DNA from: JAJPHF01 sp035293805
GTDB lineage: Bacteria; Chloroflexota; UBA6077; JAJPHF01
Direction of reading: 5' to 3'
Length of the DNA: 47,750 bases
NCBI GenBank assembly: GCA_035293805.1
Contig: DATGMD010000035.1
Span: forward strand, 1 to 47,750
Position numbers and translations under genes: made by a program. Below, in pieces: positions 1 to 7,716 of the stretch. The first letter of the stretch is position 1. Each line of letters starts with the position of its first letter. Under the pieces are notes generated by a model that saw only the letters and a program-made list of their open reading frames with translations, made no database searches and was not told where the DNA came from.

Positions 1-141
1 GCGCGCCGGCGGACGCGCGGCGGGGGCGCTCGGGTCAGCAACTGCCGTAGCTTCGCTGCCTGAGCTTGCCGCTCGGCGTTCCTGGCAGCCTCCTACCCTT
101 TTTCTCACCCTACCTCTAGATCATTACTTCTGCCAAGCCGC
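1..141. other. Left-edge non-coding stretch
   Basis: This lies downstream of the minus-strand amidohydrolase. It is less GC-rich than its surroundings, with short pyrimidine runs around 95-125. I see no convincing hairpin terminator and no start of another gene. Confidence 0.4.
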
Positions 142-1239
142 TTAGAGATTGAGGAGCTTGACCGCGTTCTCGCCCAGGATGAGGTCTTTCTGGCGCGCGG
201 TCAGGTCGGTGCGCTCGCGGATGCCGGCGACGGTGTGCGGCCACTCGGAGTCGAAGTGGGGGTAGTCGGTTGCCATCAGCACGTGGTCCTCGGGGATCTC
301 TTCGAGCGCGCGGCCAAGGTGTCGCTCGTCGGCCTCGCAGGTGAAGTAGCAGTTCCGCTTCACGTACTCCGAGGGCGGCAGGGGCAGGTCGGCCTTGCGG
401 GCGCGCGGCTCGCGCCGCGCCCACTCGTAGTCGTCGTCCATGCGGTGCATCCAGTACAGGGGGAACTCGGCGCTGACCTCGAAGAACGCGACCTTGAGCC
501 GCGGGTAGCGCTCGAAGACGCCGCCCAGCACTAGCGCGACCAGCGCGGCGACGCAGTTCAGCGGGCGGCCAAGCACGTGCTGACTGTAGAAGGTGTCGAA
601 GCGGTTGATCAGCTCGCCCATCGTGTTCGGGTGCACCATTAGCGGGACGTCTAGCTCCTGGGCCATCGCGTAGTAGGGGAAGAAGGCCGGGTCGTCGAGG
701 TTGCGCTCGGGCGTGTAGACGACGAGGTGGCCGGCCTTGAAGCCCAGCTCCTTCACGGCGCGGCGCAGCTCGTCGGCCATCGCCGGCGGGTGCGCGGCCG
801 GCGCCATGGCGACGGGCAGCAGGCGGTCCTCGTGGCCGCGCACCAGGTTGGCGACCCAGTTGTTGAACGCGCGGCAGAGCGCGGCGCCCAGCTCGCCGGG
901 GTACTGGGTGGGGGTGCCGATGCGCGTGGGGAAGAGGAGCTGCTTGTCGATGCCTTCCCTGGCGGCGTCCTGGAGGCGACGCTCCATGTCCCAGCCGCCG
1001 CGCTGCCGCTCGGCGATCGCCTCCCAGCCGCGGTGGTCGTCGGGATCGTAGATGTAGTCGTGGCTGAAGGCCGCGCGCGCCTTCTGGTCCTCGCGGCTCA
1101 GGCGGTGGCGAAACTGCGCGTGCTGGTACTGGCCGGTGCCGACGCGCTCGGGCGTGTACGCGGCGAACGGGCCCTCCAGCTTGTACACCTCGTCCATGAA
1201 GTACTCTTCGCGCAGGTGAGAATCGAGGTCGACGATCAT
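142..1239 (-). CDS. Amidohydrolase family 2 (ACMSD-like) metal-dependent hydrolase/decarboxylase
   Basis: A 365-residue protein of the TIM-barrel amidohydrolase-2 family, which includes ACMSD, 2,3-dihydroxybenzoate and gamma-resorcylate decarboxylases. The N-terminus carries D-L-D-S-H, the variant seen in a subfamily where the first metal His of HxH is replaced. Further on are a VHPN motif with a likely metal His and a C-terminal ATDYPHFDSEWP segment with the conserved catalytic Asp. The ATG is preceded by GAAAGGAG at a good distance. It follows the luciferase-like oxidoreductase at 1348-2361 by 108 bases on the same strand, so the two are probably co-transcribed. A cytoplasmic role in breakdown of a ring or ring-cleavage product is likely. 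The substrate cannot be read from sequence. Confidence 0.85.
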   Translation of the reverse strand: MIVDLDSHLREEYFMDEVYKLEGPFAAYTPERVGTGQYQHAQFRHRLSREDQKARAAFSHDYIYDPDDHRGWEAIAERQRGGWDMERRLQDAAREGIDKQLLFPTRIGTPTQYPGELGAALCRAFNNWVANLVRGHEDRLLPVAMAPAAHPPAMADELRRAVKELGFKAGHLVVYTPERNLDDPAFFPYYAMAQELDVPLMVHPNTMGELINRFDTFYSQHVLGRPLNCVAALVALVLGGVFERYPRLKVAFFEVSAEFPLYWMHRMDDDYEWARREPRARKADLPLPPSEYVKRNCYFTCEADERHLGRALEEIPEDHVLMATDYPHFDSEWPHTVAGIRERTDLTARQKDLILGENAVKLLNL

Positions 1240-1347
1240 CGCCGGCTCCTTTCAGGGCGGGCCGCGCCCGCTGCTGGCCGAGAGCACCGAGGCTGGTCGG
1301 AGCACGCCGCATTATGGGGACGGGCGCGGCCCGGGTCAACTCGGCGG

Positions 1348-2361
1348 CTAGCCGGCCGGCGCGGCCTGGCGCGGGAGGACGCGCGTGCCGGCCAGGGTGA
1401 TCGAGCGCTCGACCTGGTCGAGCGGCAGATCGGCCGCCGCGACGCGCAGCTGGACGTGGGTGACGCCGGCGCGAGCGTACTCCTCCAGGCGCGCGCTCAC
1501 CGTCTCGGGTGAGCCAACGAGGCAGACCTCGTCGCCCACGACGTCGAGGAGCGGCGCATCGGGCGAGACCTTGCTGCCGTCGGGGGCCAGCAGGCCGCCG
1601 CCGCGGGCGTACATCGCGAGCGCGCGCTGGACGTAGGGGGCGCCCTCGGCGCGCGCCTGCTCGTCCGTCTCGGCGATGTACGTCAGCCGGTTCGCGCCGA
1701 CGATGGCTCGCGCGGGGTCCTTGCCGGCGGCGGCGAGCGCCGCGCGGTAACGCCGCACCTGTGCGCGGATGTCCGTGAGGCGGTAGGCAGTCGAGGAGGT
1801 CCAGGCGTCGCCGTACTGGGCGGCGCGGCGGGCCGCCCGGGGCGCGGCGCCGCCGACCCAGATCGGCGGCCCGCCCGGCTGGACGGGCAGCGGGGTGATG
1901 CCCTTGGCGATGTGGACGAGGGAACCCTGGTACCCCGGCTCGCCGCGCCACAGCGCGCGCAGGGCCGCCAGCGTCTCGTCGATGCGCGTGGCCACTTGCT
2001 CGCGCGGGACGCCGAAGCGCTCCCAGACCGCCGGGCCGCCGGCGCCCACGCCGAGGATGAAGCGCCCGCCGCTGAGCTGGTCGAGCACGGCGCCATCGTA
2101 GGCCAGCCGCAGCGGGTGCCAGGCCGGCACCAGCGTCACGCCCGTGCCCAGGCGCAGCGTGGTGCGCGGCGCGAGGGCGGCCAGCGCCAGGAGCGGCGCG
2201 GGCAGGTGGGAGCCGCTCGGCCCCGTCGGATACGTCTCGCCCGCCCAGACCGACTGGAAGCCGAGGTCGGCGGCGCGCGCCAGCAGCGGCACGAAGGCGT
2301 CGAGGTGGCGGTCGAGCGTCGTGCGGGTGGTGTTCAGATCGAGGGCGAGTCCAAACTGCAT
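1348..2361 (-). CDS. LLM-class flavin/F420-dependent oxidoreductase
   Basis: A 337-residue member of the bacterial luciferase-like superfamily (TIM barrel using reduced FMN or F420). It starts MQFGLALDLN and keeps family features: GFQSVWAGE near the N-terminus, LRLGTGVTLVPAWHP, a LSGGRFILGVGAGGP loop, and PPIWVGGAAPRAARRAAQYGDAW. The frame is open upstream, but the chosen ATG has GAAAGGA 11 bases before it and matches the usual family start. A TATAGT hexamer at 2489-2494 (minus strand) could be its -10, although no clear -35 accompanies it. It is probably the first gene of an operon with the amidohydrolase. FMN and F420 cannot be told apart here. Confidence 0.87.
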   Translation of the reverse strand: MQFGLALDLNTTRTTLDRHLDAFVPLLARAADLGFQSVWAGETYPTGPSGSHLPAPLLALAALAPRTTLRLGTGVTLVPAWHPLRLAYDGAVLDQLSGGRFILGVGAGGPAVWERFGVPREQVATRIDETLAALRALWRGEPGYQGSLVHIAKGITPLPVQPGGPPIWVGGAAPRAARRAAQYGDAWTSSTAYRLTDIRAQVRRYRAALAAAGKDPARAIVGANRLTYIAETDEQARAEGAPYVQRALAMYARGGGLLAPDGSKVSPDAPLLDVVGDEVCLVGSPETVSARLEEYARAGVTHVQLRVAAADLPLDQVERSITLAGTRVLPRQAAPAG

Positions 2362-2633
2362 CGGCCAGGCGTCCTTTCGCGGTGGGATGTCAAGCCGGCG
2401 CGAACGCCGCCACGCCGCGCTGCCTGGTCCCGCCGATCGGCGCACCGCCGGGGCGGCGGGCGCGGCGACGCGTGCCGGCTCCACCAGGACTATACTCGTG
2501 GAGTGGGCCGCCGCGCGCGGCCCGGTGGCCGCTAGGCCACCGCTGCCCGGGCGGGCGGGGTAGCGGGCCGCACGCGATGATCCCCAGTGGTAAGGGTACA
2601 GATCGAGCGCGTGCTCGAAGCTGCGGCCGTCCA

Positions 2634-2822
2634 GTTGGATCGGCCTACGCGGCGCGCGACCGCGACTGCACCCTGATCATCCGGCGCGACGCCTGCAACG
2701 CCGGGCGCCCCAGCGTGAACGGGTTCTTCATGGACGAGGTCTTCCCGGTGTTCGCGCGCGTGCTGACCGTCGACCAAGCGCTGGTCCTGATCGCGGCAGG
2801 GGCGGCGGCGCGGGTTCCGTAA
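2634..2822 (+). pseudogene. Remnant, possibly the C-terminus of an isochorismatase-like cysteine hydrolase
   Basis: A short open stretch encodes SAYAARDRDCTLII, then DACNAGRPSVNGFFMDEVFP, and ends with LTVDQALVLIAAG. The pattern resembles the C-terminal third of isochorismatase-family hydrolases: an alpha-helix after the catalytic Cys, a D-A-C strand, then a FF..V..V.T.D.AL ending. No start codon with a ribosome site and no N-terminal core precede it; the neighbouring frame carries a VQIERVLEAAAVQLD piece, suggesting frameshift decay. Family assignment is by eye and tentative. It could also be chance coding-like sequence in GC-rich DNA. Confidence 0.35.
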
Positions 2823-2834
2823 GCCCTGGGAGGC

Positions 2835-2923
2835 CGCCGCGCCCTGCGCGGGTAGGAGTGCCGAGGACCGAGACGGCCTACCGCACGGAACTGGACGCCG
2901 CCCCCTGCGCGGGTAGGAGTGCC
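2835..2923. repeat. Direct repeat pair, 28 bp with one mismatch
   Basis: The segments 2835-2862 and 2896-2923 are identical except at one base. They share the core CCCTGCGCGGGTAGGAGTGC and are offset by 61 bases. They lie between the gene remnant and the end of the substrate-binding protein gene. Such a pair could mark slippage or recombination in this decayed stretch, or be a paired protein-binding site. Confidence 0.7.
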
Positions 2924-2929
2924 AGCGCG

Positions 2930-4030
2930 CTACTCGCAGGCATAGCCGCCCTGGCACGAGATGCCCAGCTCGCGCTGGACCGCCCGCAGCGGGCGGAAGT
3001 CGACCACGCGGTCGAGTGGGAAGTCCTTTCCCGCGAGGTCGGGATCGCTGTCCGTGACCAGCCGCACCGCCTCCTGCAGCTCACGCTCCGTCGAGCCGCC
3101 CAGATCGCCGGTGGACATCGCCGCCATCACTAGCGGGACCGCCTCGCGCGCGACATCGCGGTCGAGCTGAGTGGCGTCGGCGGCGATCTCCGCGGCCGCC
3201 GCAGGATCGCGCTGGATGAACAGCAAGCCGCGCAGCATCGCCCGGAGCCACCCCTTCACCGTCGCGTCGTGCTCACGCAGATAGTCCACGTGCGCCCCGA
3301 AGCCGCCTTGCGGCTGTACGAACAGCTTGGTGGAGTCGGCGATGATCGGGAAGCCCTCGCGCTTGAGGCGAATCGCCGGATCGGGCAGCAGCGCCGTGCC
3401 GGCGATCTGGCCGCTCACCATGCCGGCGATGCGCGCGCTGCTCGGCCCAAGGTTCACGTAGGTCACCGACGCCGGGTCCACCCCCAGCGAGGCCAGGATG
3501 CGGTGCGTCGCGAGGTCTCCCGAGTTCCCCACGCCGCCGATGGCCACTGGCTGGCCGGCGAGGTCCGCTGGCGTGCGCACCCGGTCGGGGTTAACGACCA
3601 GGTGGAAGTTCGAGGTGTAGTAGGGACCGAAGAGGTAGCGCACGTCGGCGCCGCGGGCGGCGCCCACGAACACGCAGCCAGAGCAGGCGAGGTCCAGCTC
3701 GCGGTTGATGAGCGCCGCCGTCTCCGCCGCGGATGGCATCTCCTGCACCTGCACGTCGATGCCCTCCTCACGGAAGTAGCCCTGCTGCTCGGCGACGGAG
3801 AGCGGCAGCGTGTAGTCCAGGTCGAGCGTGGGCACGGCGAGCCGGACCGTGGTCGGCGCGGCGGGCGGGGCGGCGGCGGCGCTCCCCCCCGTGCTGGACG
3901 TCTCGGCGGCGAGCGGCTGCGGTGGTCCCGGCGCGCCTGGCTGGGCCGGCAGCGCCGGACTGCAGGCGACGAGCGCCACCAGGCCCCAGCCGCACAGCCA
4001 GCGGCCGCGCCAGCGAGGCCAGTCCATCAT
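2930..4030 (-). CDS. ABC-type substrate-binding lipoprotein (NMT1/SsuA-like)
   Basis: A 366-residue periplasmic-binding-fold protein of the NMT1/THI5/SsuA superfamily. The N-terminus is a basic segment, a hydrophobic stretch and a lipobox (LVAC) near residue 20, followed by an Ala/Pro/Gly linker typical of lipid-anchored binding proteins. The mature part begins VRLAVPTLDLDYTLPLSVAEQQGYF and has the GYF..EG(I/L)DV motif of lobe 1. It starts two bases after the stop of the MetE-like gene, so it is translated as part of that operon (6816 down to 2930). There are two adjacent ATG codons; the first is used here. No permease or ATPase gene is nearby. The ligand is unknown. Confidence 0.85.
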   Translation of the reverse strand: MMDWPRWRGRWLCGWGLVALVACSPALPAQPGAPGPPQPLAAETSSTGGSAAAAPPAAPTTVRLAVPTLDLDYTLPLSVAEQQGYFREEGIDVQVQEMPSAAETAALINRELDLACSGCVFVGAARGADVRYLFGPYYTSNFHLVVNPDRVRTPADLAGQPVAIGGVGNSGDLATHRILASLGVDPASVTYVNLGPSSARIAGMVSGQIAGTALLPDPAIRLKREGFPIIADSTKLFVQPQGGFGAHVDYLREHDATVKGWLRAMLRGLLFIQRDPAAAAEIAADATQLDRDVAREAVPLVMAAMSTGDLGGSTERELQEAVRLVTDSDPDLAGKDFPLDRVVDFRPLRAVQRELGISCQGGYACE

Positions 4031-4032
4031 CC

Positions 4033-5226
4033 CTAGCCCTTCCACAGGCGCTGGCTGGCGATGCGGGCGCCCTCGGCCAGCGCGTCGAGCTTCGCCCAGA
4101 CGATGCTGGTCGGCATGTCCGCGGAGCGCGCAGTGCTCGCGAAGCCGCAGTCCACGCCCGCGATGACGCGCTCGCGCCCGACCAGGGCGGCGAAGCGCTC
4201 GATGCGCTGGGCGACCAGCTCGGGGTGCTCGACTGTCACCGACGCTTGCGTGACCACGCCGGGGATCAGAATCGTGTCGTCGGGCAGCGCGACCGACGCC
4301 CAGTCCTTCCACTCGTGCTCGTGGCGCGGGTTCGCGGCCTCGAAGGAGTGGGCGCCCGCATGGATCTTCACGAGAATATCGACCACGTGGCGCAGCTCCA
4401 GGTCGTGGACGCGCGGCCCGAAGGCGATGCTGTAGCAGGTGTGGAAGCGGACCCGCTCGCGGGGGATGCCGCGCAGCGCGTGGTTCAGCAGCTCCACGTG
4501 CTGCTCGGCCCAGCGGCGATACTCCGCGATGCTGAGTTCCGGGCACCGCATGTAGTGCGTGACGAGCTGCGGATCGTCGACCTGCAGCAGGAAGCCGGCC
4601 TCGACGATGGCCAGGTACTCCTCGCGCAGCGCCTCGGCGACGGCGGCCTCGTACTCCGCGTCCGTGCGGTAGTACTCGTTGGGGCGGCGGTAGGCGACCT
4701 GGTTGGGCGACACCGCGGGGATGAATGCCTCCTCGGCGCTCACCTCGCGCAGGGCCGCCCTCAGGTTCTCGATGTCGCGCTGTAGCTGCGCGTGCCCGCG
4801 GTAGCTGACCGGGCCCGTGCACACGAGCTGGCGGGGCGCCCGGCCCGGCCCGGCGCCCGCCGCCTCCAGCTCGGGCTGATAGTACTCGGGGAATGCCAGC
4901 AGCTCGCGCGAGCCTGCGAGGTAGTGGCGCGCTCGCGCTACGGCGCCCGCGTCCCCCGCGACCTCGCGCCGCTCGAAGCCGCCGAGGCGCTCCTCCGCGT
5001 AGAGGATGAAGCCCGGCTTGCCCACCTCGCCGTCGTTGATCACGTCGAGGCCGTGCTCCACTTGCTGGCGCACGATATCCACCACGGCGCCGCGCAGCCG
5101 CGCCTCGAAGGCCCGCTCGTCAATCGGGTCGCCCACCATCTTGGCGCTGAGCATGGGCAGCATGTCGTCGGAGCGCGGCAGGCTCCCTACGTGCGTGGTC
5201 AGGATGCGGTGCGTGCTGCGCTTCAT
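4033..5226 (-). CDS. MetE C-terminal-like zinc-dependent methyltransferase/thiol transferase
   Basis: A 397-residue protein matching the catalytic half of cobalamin-independent methionine synthase (full MetE is about 760 residues). It starts with THVGSLPRS and has DVINDGEVGKPGF near residue 62. Likely zinc ligands are H262 and C264 (FHTCYS), E296 (FEAANPR) and C360 (GVDCGF), matching the family's His-Cys-Glu-Cys set. Single-domain relatives include archaeal methionine synthases and epoxyalkane:coenzyme M transferase. The operon with VOC proteins and a substrate-binding protein favours a catabolic thiol or methyl transfer over methionine synthesis; this is inference. Its stop and the next start are two bases apart, and the upstream VOC gene ends six bases before its ATG. 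Confidence 0.83.
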   Translation of the reverse strand: MKRSTHRILTTHVGSLPRSDDMLPMLSAKMVGDPIDERAFEARLRGAVVDIVRQQVEHGLDVINDGEVGKPGFILYAEERLGGFERREVAGDAGAVARARHYLAGSRELLAFPEYYQPELEAAGAGPGRAPRQLVCTGPVSYRGHAQLQRDIENLRAALREVSAEEAFIPAVSPNQVAYRRPNEYYRTDAEYEAAVAEALREEYLAIVEAGFLLQVDDPQLVTHYMRCPELSIAEYRRWAEQHVELLNHALRGIPRERVRFHTCYSIAFGPRVHDLELRHVVDILVKIHAGAHSFEAANPRHEHEWKDWASVALPDDTILIPGVVTQASVTVEHPELVAQRIERFAALVGRERVIAGVDCGFASTARSADMPTSIVWAKLDALAEGARIASQRLWKG

Positions 5227-5232
5227 CGCGGA

Positions 5233-5742
5233 CTAGCCTTGCCACTCGTAGCTGAGGTCCGCGATGGGCGGGCGAAAGTCGCCGCCCCATCCCGGCGGGC
5301 GCGGCAACTGGTCCGCGCCCGGGAACCCGCGCGTGCAGTACAGCTCGAACAGGTTGCCCGACGGGTCGCGGAAGTACATTAGCGCCTCGACCCCGTGCCG
5401 GGTCCAGACCGGGTGCGTCTTCACGCCGTGCGCTTCGAGCCGCGCTTTGAGCGGCAGGAAGGCCTGGCCCTCGACCTCGAAGGCGTAGTGCGGAAACTCG
5501 GCGTCGGGCGCAGTCCAGCCGCCCTGCTGCTCGGAGAGGCCGAAGACCGTGCCGGCCACGCGCACCTCGGTGAAGGTGGGGTTGTCCAGGTGCAGCTCGG
5601 CGCCGAGGACCTGGACGAACCAGCGGACCGCCTCCGCGCGATCGCGCACGGGGAGGCTGACGTGCGACAGGTGCGCGGGCCGCGGGTCCGGGACCGTCAC
5701 CCCCTCCGTCGGGTTAACCGCAACGTCGGTCGTCTCTGCCAT
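5233..5742 (-). CDS. VOC (glyoxalase/extradiol dioxygenase fold) family protein
   Basis: A 169-residue single-module vicinal-oxygen-chelate protein. The two beta-alpha-beta-beta-beta halves are visible: HLSHVSLPVRDRAEAVRWF at the start, FPHYAFEVEG in the middle, and YFRDPSGNLFELYC near the C-terminus. Candidate metal ligands are the His of LSHVSL, the His of FPHYAF and the Glu of LFELYC. It closely resembles each half of the tandem VOC protein encoded just upstream, suggesting duplication. Position 2 of the operon 6816-2930. The reaction (lyase, isomerase or ring cleavage) cannot be decided. Confidence 0.85.
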   Translation of the reverse strand: MAETTDVAVNPTEGVTVPDPRPAHLSHVSLPVRDRAEAVRWFVQVLGAELHLDNPTFTEVRVAGTVFGLSEQQGGWTAPDAEFPHYAFEVEGQAFLPLKARLEAHGVKTHPVWTRHGVEALMYFRDPSGNLFELYCTRGFPGADQLPRPPGWGGDFRPPIADLSYEWQG

Positions 5743-5796
5743 GGTGTGCTCTCCTCTTTGGCTGCCGCGACTCCGGTATCAAGGAGAGAAGACACT

Positions 5797-5825
5797 GGGG
5801 GACACCCCACCCCCCGCCCTCAAGG
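5797..5825. repeat. G/C-tract palindromic repeat between VOC genes
   Basis: The core GGGGGACACCCC followed by ACCCCCCGCCCTC is the same motif found twice at 38761-38834. It lies in the 87-base gap between the two VOC genes of the operon and can form a short hairpin in the transcript. Confidence 0.55.
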
Positions 5826-5829
5826 GGAA

Positions 5830-6816
5830 CTAGCCGGTCCAGTCGTAGTTCAGGGCGGCGAGGTCTACGTGGGAGTCGGCGCCGGCCACCGCGTCCCGCG
5901 GGATCGCGGCGCCAGTCGGCAGGCCCCGCGCGCAGTGAAGCTGGAACAGGTTCCCGGCCGGGTCGCGGAAGTACAGAAATGCCGCGCCGTCGTCGTCCGT
6001 GCAGATGGGGTGCGTGGGGATGCCGAAGGCCGCGAGCCGCGCCTTCATCGGCAGCAGGTGCTCGGGCGCGATCGCGAAGGCATAGTGTGGGAACTCGGCG
6101 TCCCGGCGGGTCCAGCCCGTCGGCTGCGCGTTGAAGCTGATGTCGATGCCGGCGATCTCGACCATGTGGTTGGGCTGCCGCCCGGGCGTGGCGCCCAGCA
6201 CGTCCACCCAGAACCGCGCGGTTTGCGGCATATCGCGCACGGGCAGGCTCAAGTGGTCGAGCTGCGTCGGACGGACCGCCTGGCCATCGGCCGCCCCCGC
6301 GGCGGGCGGCTTCCACGTGTAGTTCAGCCCCTCCAGGTCGATCCGGTAGCTGCCGCCCCCGCGCACGTCGCGCGGCAGGGCGTCGGCATCCGCCAGGCCG
6401 TGCCAGCACGCCGTCTCGAACAGGTTGCCCGACGGGTCGCGGAAGTACATCAGCCCCTCGACGCCGTGGCGCGTCCAGATGCGTCCCGTCGGCACGCCGA
6501 GCGCCTGGAGCCGCGCTTGCGCCGACCACATGGCGTCGGGCGCGAAGCGAAAGCCGCAGTGCGGGTACTCCGCGCCGCGCGCCGTCCAGCCGCCGTCCTG
6601 CTCGGCCAGTCCCACCGTGACGTCCGCCACGCGGACCGCCGCGAAGCGCGGCCGACGCGTGGACACGGGCTCCGCACCGAACGCGCGCACCCAGAACTCG
6701 CGCGCCTCGTCCAGGTCGCGGACGGGCACGCTGATATGGTGCACGCGGGTCACGCGCGGGCGTGCGCCGAGGCCCGCGGCCGCGCTGTCCTGCAAGTCGA
6801 TGCCAAGATCGGCCAT
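5830..6816 (-). CDS. Tandem-domain VOC family protein
   Basis: A 328-residue protein with two full VOC modules. Module 1 (about residues 20-145) begins VHHISVPVRDLDEAREFW and ends YFRDPSGNLFETAC. Module 2 (about 185-310) begins LDHLSLPVRDMPQTARFW and ends YFRDPAGNLFQLHC. In the second module the third ligand position is Gln (LFQLHC) rather than the Glu of the first (LFETAC), so one metal site may be altered. The frame is open further upstream, but this ATG has GGAGG eight bases before it and fits the family start. First gene of the operon that continues through a single VOC, the MetE-like protein and the substrate-binding lipoprotein. Role probably catabolic. Confidence 0.85.
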   Translation of the reverse strand: MADLGIDLQDSAAAGLGARPRVTRVHHISVPVRDLDEAREFWVRAFGAEPVSTRRPRFAAVRVADVTVGLAEQDGGWTARGAEYPHCGFRFAPDAMWSAQARLQALGVPTGRIWTRHGVEGLMYFRDPSGNLFETACWHGLADADALPRDVRGGGSYRIDLEGLNYTWKPPAAGAADGQAVRPTQLDHLSLPVRDMPQTARFWVDVLGATPGRQPNHMVEIAGIDISFNAQPTGWTRRDAEFPHYAFAIAPEHLLPMKARLAAFGIPTHPICTDDDGAAFLYFRDPAGNLFQLHCARGLPTGAAIPRDAVAGADSHVDLAALNYDWTG

Positions 6817-7164
6817 GGCGTCCTCCGAAGCGCGCGCCGCCCGCGCCAGCCTCGCGCGTACCGCTGGCAGCGCAACGAGATGCCGCCGACTCCAGAGTGC
6901 CCATTGATACCACTGCCTACTGCCGGGCGCAAGCGCCACCTGCGTTCGGTCAGGCTGGCGGCGCGCTCGTGGAAGCCAGTGGTGACCTGGCGCGGGGTGC
7001 GGACTCCGGCACTGGCGCGCGACCCGCACACGAGCTGCCGGGAGGAGGTGCGCGCCTGCTGGTCAGGCGGCGCGTTGCGCAGCGACGCGGGGCGGGGTAA
7101 GAGTGTACGCCGGTGACGTATTTAATAGTAGGAGACGGCGGACGCCGCGCGGAGGGAGCGAGGG
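6817..7164. other. Divergent intergenic region
   Basis: It separates the leftward VOC operon from the rightward molybdoenzyme pair. An unusually AT-rich patch (TATTTAATAG around 7118-7128) lies just before the ribosome site of the 7165 gene and may hold a -10 element, but I cannot place a convincing -35. No other feature seen. Confidence 0.35.
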
Positions 7165-7716
7165 ATGGACCGACTGCCGCGCTGGATGGTGGGCGCCGGG
7201 GGCGGGCTCCTGGGCGCGGTGGCGCTGCTGCTGATGGGCGTGGCCACGCGGTCGGCGCTGCGTGTGCCCAGCCTGCCCGAGGTGCTGGTCGAATGGGGCA
7301 CGTTCTACGTGCCGGGCGAGCTGTTCACGTACATGGTGAACCGCTTCGGCGCGGAGGCGAAGCTGGGGCTGTTCTGGGGCATGGTCGTGGGCATCTTGCT
7401 CGTCGGGCTGCTGCTGGGCGTGCTGTACGCGCGCCGGCCGACGCCCCGCCTGGCGGTCATCATCGCGCTGGCCGCCTGGCTGTTCATCCTGCTCGTCGTG
7501 CTGCCGGCCGATGGCCTGGGCTTCTTCGGGATCGACCTCTACCCGGCCGGCCCCATCGCCGCGACCGCCGCCTCTCTGCTCGGCTGTGTAGCCTACGCCA
7601 TCGTGCTGTCGGCGGTCTACTGGCTGGCGCGCGGGCGCGCGGCGGGCCGGGCCGCGAGCGGCTCACCCGCCGCGCGGCGCGGCCGAGCTTCCACGGCAAA
7701 GGAGGTGTCGCGCTAA
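7165..7716 (+). CDS. Four-helix integral membrane protein, probable anchor for the molybdoenzyme
   Basis: A 183-residue protein with four likely membrane helices: residues about 8-28, 68-90, 95-115 and 128-152. It ends in a basic tail. A strong GGAGGGAGCGAGG precedes the ATG. Its stop codon overlaps the start of the molybdopterin oxidoreductase by one base (TAATG), so the two are translationally coupled. As far as I recall, Chloroflexota often have such a four-helix segment fused to the N-terminus of this kind of oxidoreductase. Here it appears as a separate polypeptide. No heme-binding His pairs stand out, so it is more likely an anchor than a cytochrome b. Confidence 0.75.
   Translation: MDRLPRWMVGAGGGLLGAVALLLMGVATRSALRVPSLPEVLVEWGTFYVPGELFTYMVNRFGAEAKLGLFWGMVVGILLVGLLLGVLYARRPTPRLAVIIALAAWLFILLVVLPADGLGFFGIDLYPAGPIAATAASLLGCVAYAIVLSAVYWLARGRAAGRAASGSPAARRGRASTAKEVSR

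Noticed and set aside
116..1951. Very long open frame on the minus strand overlapping two genes in another frame
   Set aside because: It encodes an Arg/Pro/Ala-rich sequence with no domain, a pattern expected from a shifted frame in GC-rich DNA. The amidohydrolase and luciferase-like frames carry clear family motifs.
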